Source: Sediminibacterium sp.
Lineage (GTDB): Bacteria > Bacteroidota > Bacteroidia > Chitinophagales > Chitinophagaceae
Direction: 5' to 3'
Assembly: GCA_028288645.1 (NCBI GenBank)
Contig: JAQBNJ010000375.1
Span: 1-9,236 of the forward strand
Length of the DNA stretch: 9,236 nucleotides
The notes beneath the pieces were generated by a model. That model had not been told where the DNA came from. It did no database searches and was given only the letters and a program-made list of their open reading frames with translations. The translations under genes were made by a program, and so were the position numbers. Position 1 is the stretch's first letter. Every line of letters begins with the position of its first letter. Positions 6,929 through 9,236 of this stretch are shown here, in pieces.

Positions 6929-6952
6929 CTAATGCCCCAACAGCTCAAAGTA

Positions 6953-8467
6953 TTAATTGGCCTTATTTTTTATGAGGATATGTTCATAGAAAAAATTTTC
7001 ATCAGGCACTTGTAAATAATCCGTGCAAAAAGAACGCGCAGCCAGGTACATTTCATTTTTTTTCCCTGCCGGTGTTTCGCGGTGATCGGTAACTGCCGCT
7101 GAAAACTCATGCTCATTTTGCACGATGAAACGCCATTCTTTAAGTTGGTACAAAGGATCAATAGATAATTCGCCTGGCAATGCATAATAAACCGGCCGAA
7201 GGCCCAGCATTACCGCGTACATACAGACCGATGACCCACGATACAATAAAAGATCAGATCTTTTAAAATCTTCATTGATGTCAGATTCGTCGGACAACCT
7301 ACAGTTGACGGGCAATTTTACGAACCTTGGGTATTTTTTTGCCAGCATATCATAAGGAAGGACAGGATGATTCCTGAAAATAAAATTCATTCCAGGTGAT
7401 CGTTCGGCTAATTGTATGGCAAAATCAAAAAGTAATACACATTCTGATTCGAGCCCCTCGGGAGTTACCAGGCATTGCAAAACATTTTCTTTTGGTCCGG
7501 GGTACTGGATGGACGAAACAGAGAGCCGGTAAGATCCAAATTCTATGATAGGCGTATCGTGAAATTCATTCGCGGAGCGTATGACCTCGGCTGTTTTTTT
7601 CCCGATGGTGAAAATAACATCAGGATCATATTCTTTACCCAAACTTTTTGTAAGCGCTTTTGATGATGCAAGCAGTATCGTATGCTGGTAACCCAAACAG
7701 CGGATAGAACGGTTGAGCGATCCTGCTGCATGAATGCCCATTCTTTCCCATGAACGCCCTTCCCATGTAAATAGTAGGGTGGTTGCTGCGGTTTGTTCCA
7801 GTAGTTGACGAATGTGTTCGCGTATCCGGAGCGCTGCAAGCGTTTCCGGCGCCATTGCATGTATGGCAGCTTCGCGGAAAATGTTTTTAGTTATTTTATC
7901 CTCTTCTTTACCTGCAGCACCGATAAGTTTAAAAAAGGAAGAAAAACATTGACTGGCAAATGTAAATTCACTCCTGAAAGACATTGTTTTTGAAAACACG
8001 ACCCTTTGAGGATCTCCCGCTTCTTTCCTGCTGCGTATTTTAATAGCCCGGGTTGAGGGTGTGTGATCGATAAGACCTATCGTTGCTGACGATCCCGTTG
8101 ATGCATATAGATGAGACGGAAGCGTGGCAAAATAAAAATCTTTCTCACTCAACGATAGGCTTACCAAATGTGAAATAAAAAGGACATCTGATTTCACCAA
8201 CTCGCCATCGATATTTATTTTATTGCTGCGAAACAGGATAACAGACCGCAACAGTTTAAAAAAAATATAGGCCAGGTTATAAAGAAAGGAACCTGCTGCT
8301 GAAAAAAAGTTTCTTCTTTTAAAAGCATGCGCATATTGCCGGATACTATTGGGATGACCATTCAATATGTGCAGCCAGGGAATGGCAACTATTGCATAGT
8401 CCGAAGAAAACCTGCGAAGGATCCTGCTGCATGTATCAGTAAGCCTGTCAAATTCTTTTTGATCCAC
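6953..8467 (-). CDS. GT-B-like surface carbohydrate biosynthesis protein (putative glycosyltransferase)
   Basis: A 504-residue protein that I do not recognise firmly. The C-terminal half looks like the donor-binding domain of a GT-B fold enzyme: FIFRNHPVLP (362-371), then SDLLLYRGSSVCMYAVMLGLRPVYY (404-428), in which an aspartate-led strand, a Ser/Gly turn and a hydrophobic helix resemble CDP-glycerol glycerophosphotransferases and KpsC/KpsS-like capsule enzymes. In the middle, TWEGRSWERMGIHAA (234-248) followed by GYQHT (259-263) resembles a W-E-R...QH pattern I recall from large surface carbohydrate biosynthesis proteins. Residues 58-80 are hydrophobic with basic residues and may contact the membrane. 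There is no signal peptide. The start is GTG directly after the dehydrogenase TAA, in the same frame; the next in-frame Met is far inside (162), so GTG is favoured. The repeat-bearing gap follows. Precise donor and acceptor are unknown. Confidence 0.55.
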   Translation of the reverse strand: MDQKEFDRLTDTCSRILRRFSSDYAIVAIPWLHILNGHPNSIRQYAHAFKRRNFFSAAGSFLYNLAYIFFKLLRSVILFRSNKINIDGELVKSDVLFISHLVSLSLSEKDFYFATLPSHLYASTGSSATIGLIDHTPSTRAIKIRSRKEAGDPQRVVFSKTMSFRSEFTFASQCFSSFFKLIGAAGKEEDKITKNIFREAAIHAMAPETLAALRIREHIRQLLEQTAATTLLFTWEGRSWERMGIHAAGSLNRSIRCLGYQHTILLASSKALTKSLGKEYDPDVIFTIGKKTAEVIRSANEFHDTPIIEFGSYRLSVSSIQYPGPKENVLQCLVTPEGLESECVLLFDFAIQLAERSPGMNFIFRNHPVLPYDMLAKKYPRFVKLPVNCRLSDESDINEDFKRSDLLLYRGSSVCMYAVMLGLRPVYYALPGELSIDPLYQLKEWRFIVQNEHEFSAAVTDHRETPAGKKNEMYLAARSFCTDYLQVPDENFFYEHILIKNKAN

Positions 8468-9236
8468 TTAAATTACTTTCTCGTTTGGCTCCAGCTGGTT
8501 GTTTAAAAAACGCAATGCCTTGTCAACAGCTTCCACTTCCATGGCTACTCTTGTTTCAACAGGCATGGTAGCAGAATGGGGTGTCAGGATCACATTATCA
8601 AGATCACAAAGCGGGCCGTTGTAAGGTTCTTTGGCAAACACATCTAATCCCGCACCAGCCAGGTGTTTTGATTGCAACGCATCAAACAATCCTTCCTCAT
8701 CAATCATTCCACCACGTGAAAGGTTTACAAGCAGGGATCCTTTTTTCATGGCAGCCAGGTCCTTTCGCGTAATAATAACTGTTTCTGATTTTGATGCATG
8801 AATAGATACAATATCGGCGTTCCTTAGAAGCGTCTCCTTATCAACCAGCGTTATATTCTCTTTATCAACCGCCTCTTTTGTTAAGAAAGGATCGCAAACG
8901 AGGATATTCAAATTGAATGGCTTACAGAATTCTGCTATTTTTCTTCCTATCCTGCCGAATCCAATAATACCAAGCGTTTTACCACTTAGTAAATGAGATT
9001 CGAGCCGTTCCCATTTCTTGTCACCCATACTGTTGGCCTGTTTCCGTAAATTCCTGCTCAATGAGAAATACATGGAAAGCGCGAGTTCTGCAACAGCGAT
9101 AGTAGGTGTATCCGGCGTATTTAACACAGTTATATTTTTTTCTTTTGCAGCGGCAAGGTTTATTGCATCCACACCTACCCCGACCCGCGAAATACATTTC
9201 AGGTTAGGCAATGCGTAAAGGACCTCTGTATCATAG
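8468..9236 (-). CDS. D-2-hydroxyacid dehydrogenase, phosphoglycerate dehydrogenase-like (N-terminus off right edge)
   Basis: The visible 255 residues begin YDTEVLYALPNLKCISRVG; the frame is open to the edge, and the leucine before PNLK is a TTG codon that should not be taken as the start. About 60-70 N-terminal residues should be missing. In visible-residue numbering, the NAD-binding loop GFGRIG is at 92-97, with the ribose-binding aspartate in VCDPF (115). The catalytic Arg is in NLSRGG (174), the Glu in DVFAKEP (203) and the His in TPHSA (220): the full Arg-Glu-His set. The protein ends soon after the catalytic domain, so the ACT regulatory domain of long SerA forms is absent. It would reduce a 2-keto acid or oxidise a 2-hydroxy acid with NAD(H). 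In this locus it may serve a glycan precursor rather than serine synthesis; that is inference. Glyoxylate or lactate dehydrogenase relatives remain possible. Confidence 0.88.
   Translation of the reverse strand, partial: YDTEVLYALPNLKCISRVGVGVDAINLAAAKEKNITVLNTPDTPTIAVAELALSMYFSLSRNLRKQANSMGDKKWERLESHLLSGKTLGIIGFGRIGRKIAEFCKPFNLNILVCDPFLTKEAVDKENITLVDKETLLRNADIVSIHASKSETVIITRKDLAAMKKGSLLVNLSRGGMIDEEGLFDALQSKHLAGAGLDVFAKEPYNGPLCDLDNVILTPHSATMPVETRVAMEVEAVDKALRFLNNQLEPNEKVI

Larger units (their letters stand above)
6667..6952. other. Intergenic region with composite repeat; no gene seen
   Basis: This 286-nt AT-rich stretch separates the GT-B-like gene from the SIS gene and is the only sizeable gap in the window. 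No reading frame, tRNA or recognisable riboswitch is seen. Its content is repeat DNA: two near-identical direct copies at its ends (6721-6759 and 6890-6928) and a long imperfect palindrome (6756-6905). The 54 nt next to the SIS start contain an A-rich leader on the coding strand. No intrinsic terminator with a GC stem and U-tract is convincing, although the palindrome could form a long hairpin in the transcript. I see no good match to the Bacteroidota TTTG/TAnnTTTG promoter. Confidence 0.75.

Noticed and set aside
7543..7860. 105-codon minus-strand frame inside the GT-B-like gene
   Set aside because: It overlaps the 504-residue frame in another phase and has a low-complexity, motif-free translation.
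9209..9211. TTG as the start codon of the dehydrogenase
   Set aside because: The frame stays open to the window edge with family-like residues (YDTEVLYA) before it, so this leucine is internal and the gene is truncated by the window.

Overview
The window is a stretch of a surface-glycan (O-antigen, capsule or glycolipid) biosynthesis locus. All nine coding regions lie on the minus strand, so transcription runs from the right edge to the left edge. The likely host is a member of the Bacteroidota, perhaps Chitinophagaceae-like. This rests on moderate to low GC, Lys/Asn/Ile/Tyr-rich proteins, A-rich rather than Shine-Dalgarno-like leaders, and an intergenic CTATGTG-type palindromic repeat. It is an inference, because no taxonomic marker gene is present.

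Region by region, in transcription order. (1) The right edge holds a D-2-hydroxyacid dehydrogenase of the phosphoglycerate dehydrogenase type, lacking its N-terminus. Its TAA stop is directly followed, in the same frame, by the GTG start of a 504-residue GT-B-like surface carbohydrate protein. (2) A 286-nt gap (6667-6952) carries no gene. It holds a composite repeat: two ~39-nt direct copies and a long imperfect palindrome built from CTATGTG/CACATAG units. (3) A compact run follows: SIS-domain sugar isomerase, GT-C-type multipass membrane glycosyltransferase, a GT2 glycosyltransferase fused to a SAM methyltransferase, a second GT2 enzyme, a CE4 polysaccharide deacetylase without signal peptide, an N-formyltransferase, and the first 71 codons of a third GT2 enzyme that leaves the left edge. 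Gaps in this run are 2-41 nt, and one junction is an ATGA overlap, so it is very probably one operon.

How the genes may work together: the isomerase and dehydrogenase would make or modify a sugar precursor, the GT2 and GT-B proteins would assemble the glycan in the cytoplasm, and the GT-C protein would use a polyprenyl-linked donor at the membrane. The most suggestive combination is formyltransferase, DPM1-like GT2, cytoplasmic CE4 deacylase and GT-C transferase within 5.8 kb. These are the same four enzyme classes as in the ArnA(N-terminal)/ArnC/ArnD/ArnT route, where an amino sugar is transiently formylated, loaded on undecaprenyl phosphate, deformylated and transferred. A simpler reading is that the formyl group stays on the final glycan. 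Nothing in the window is proven novel. The fusion protein, the altered SIS phosphate loop and the intergenic repeat are the other points worth a second look.
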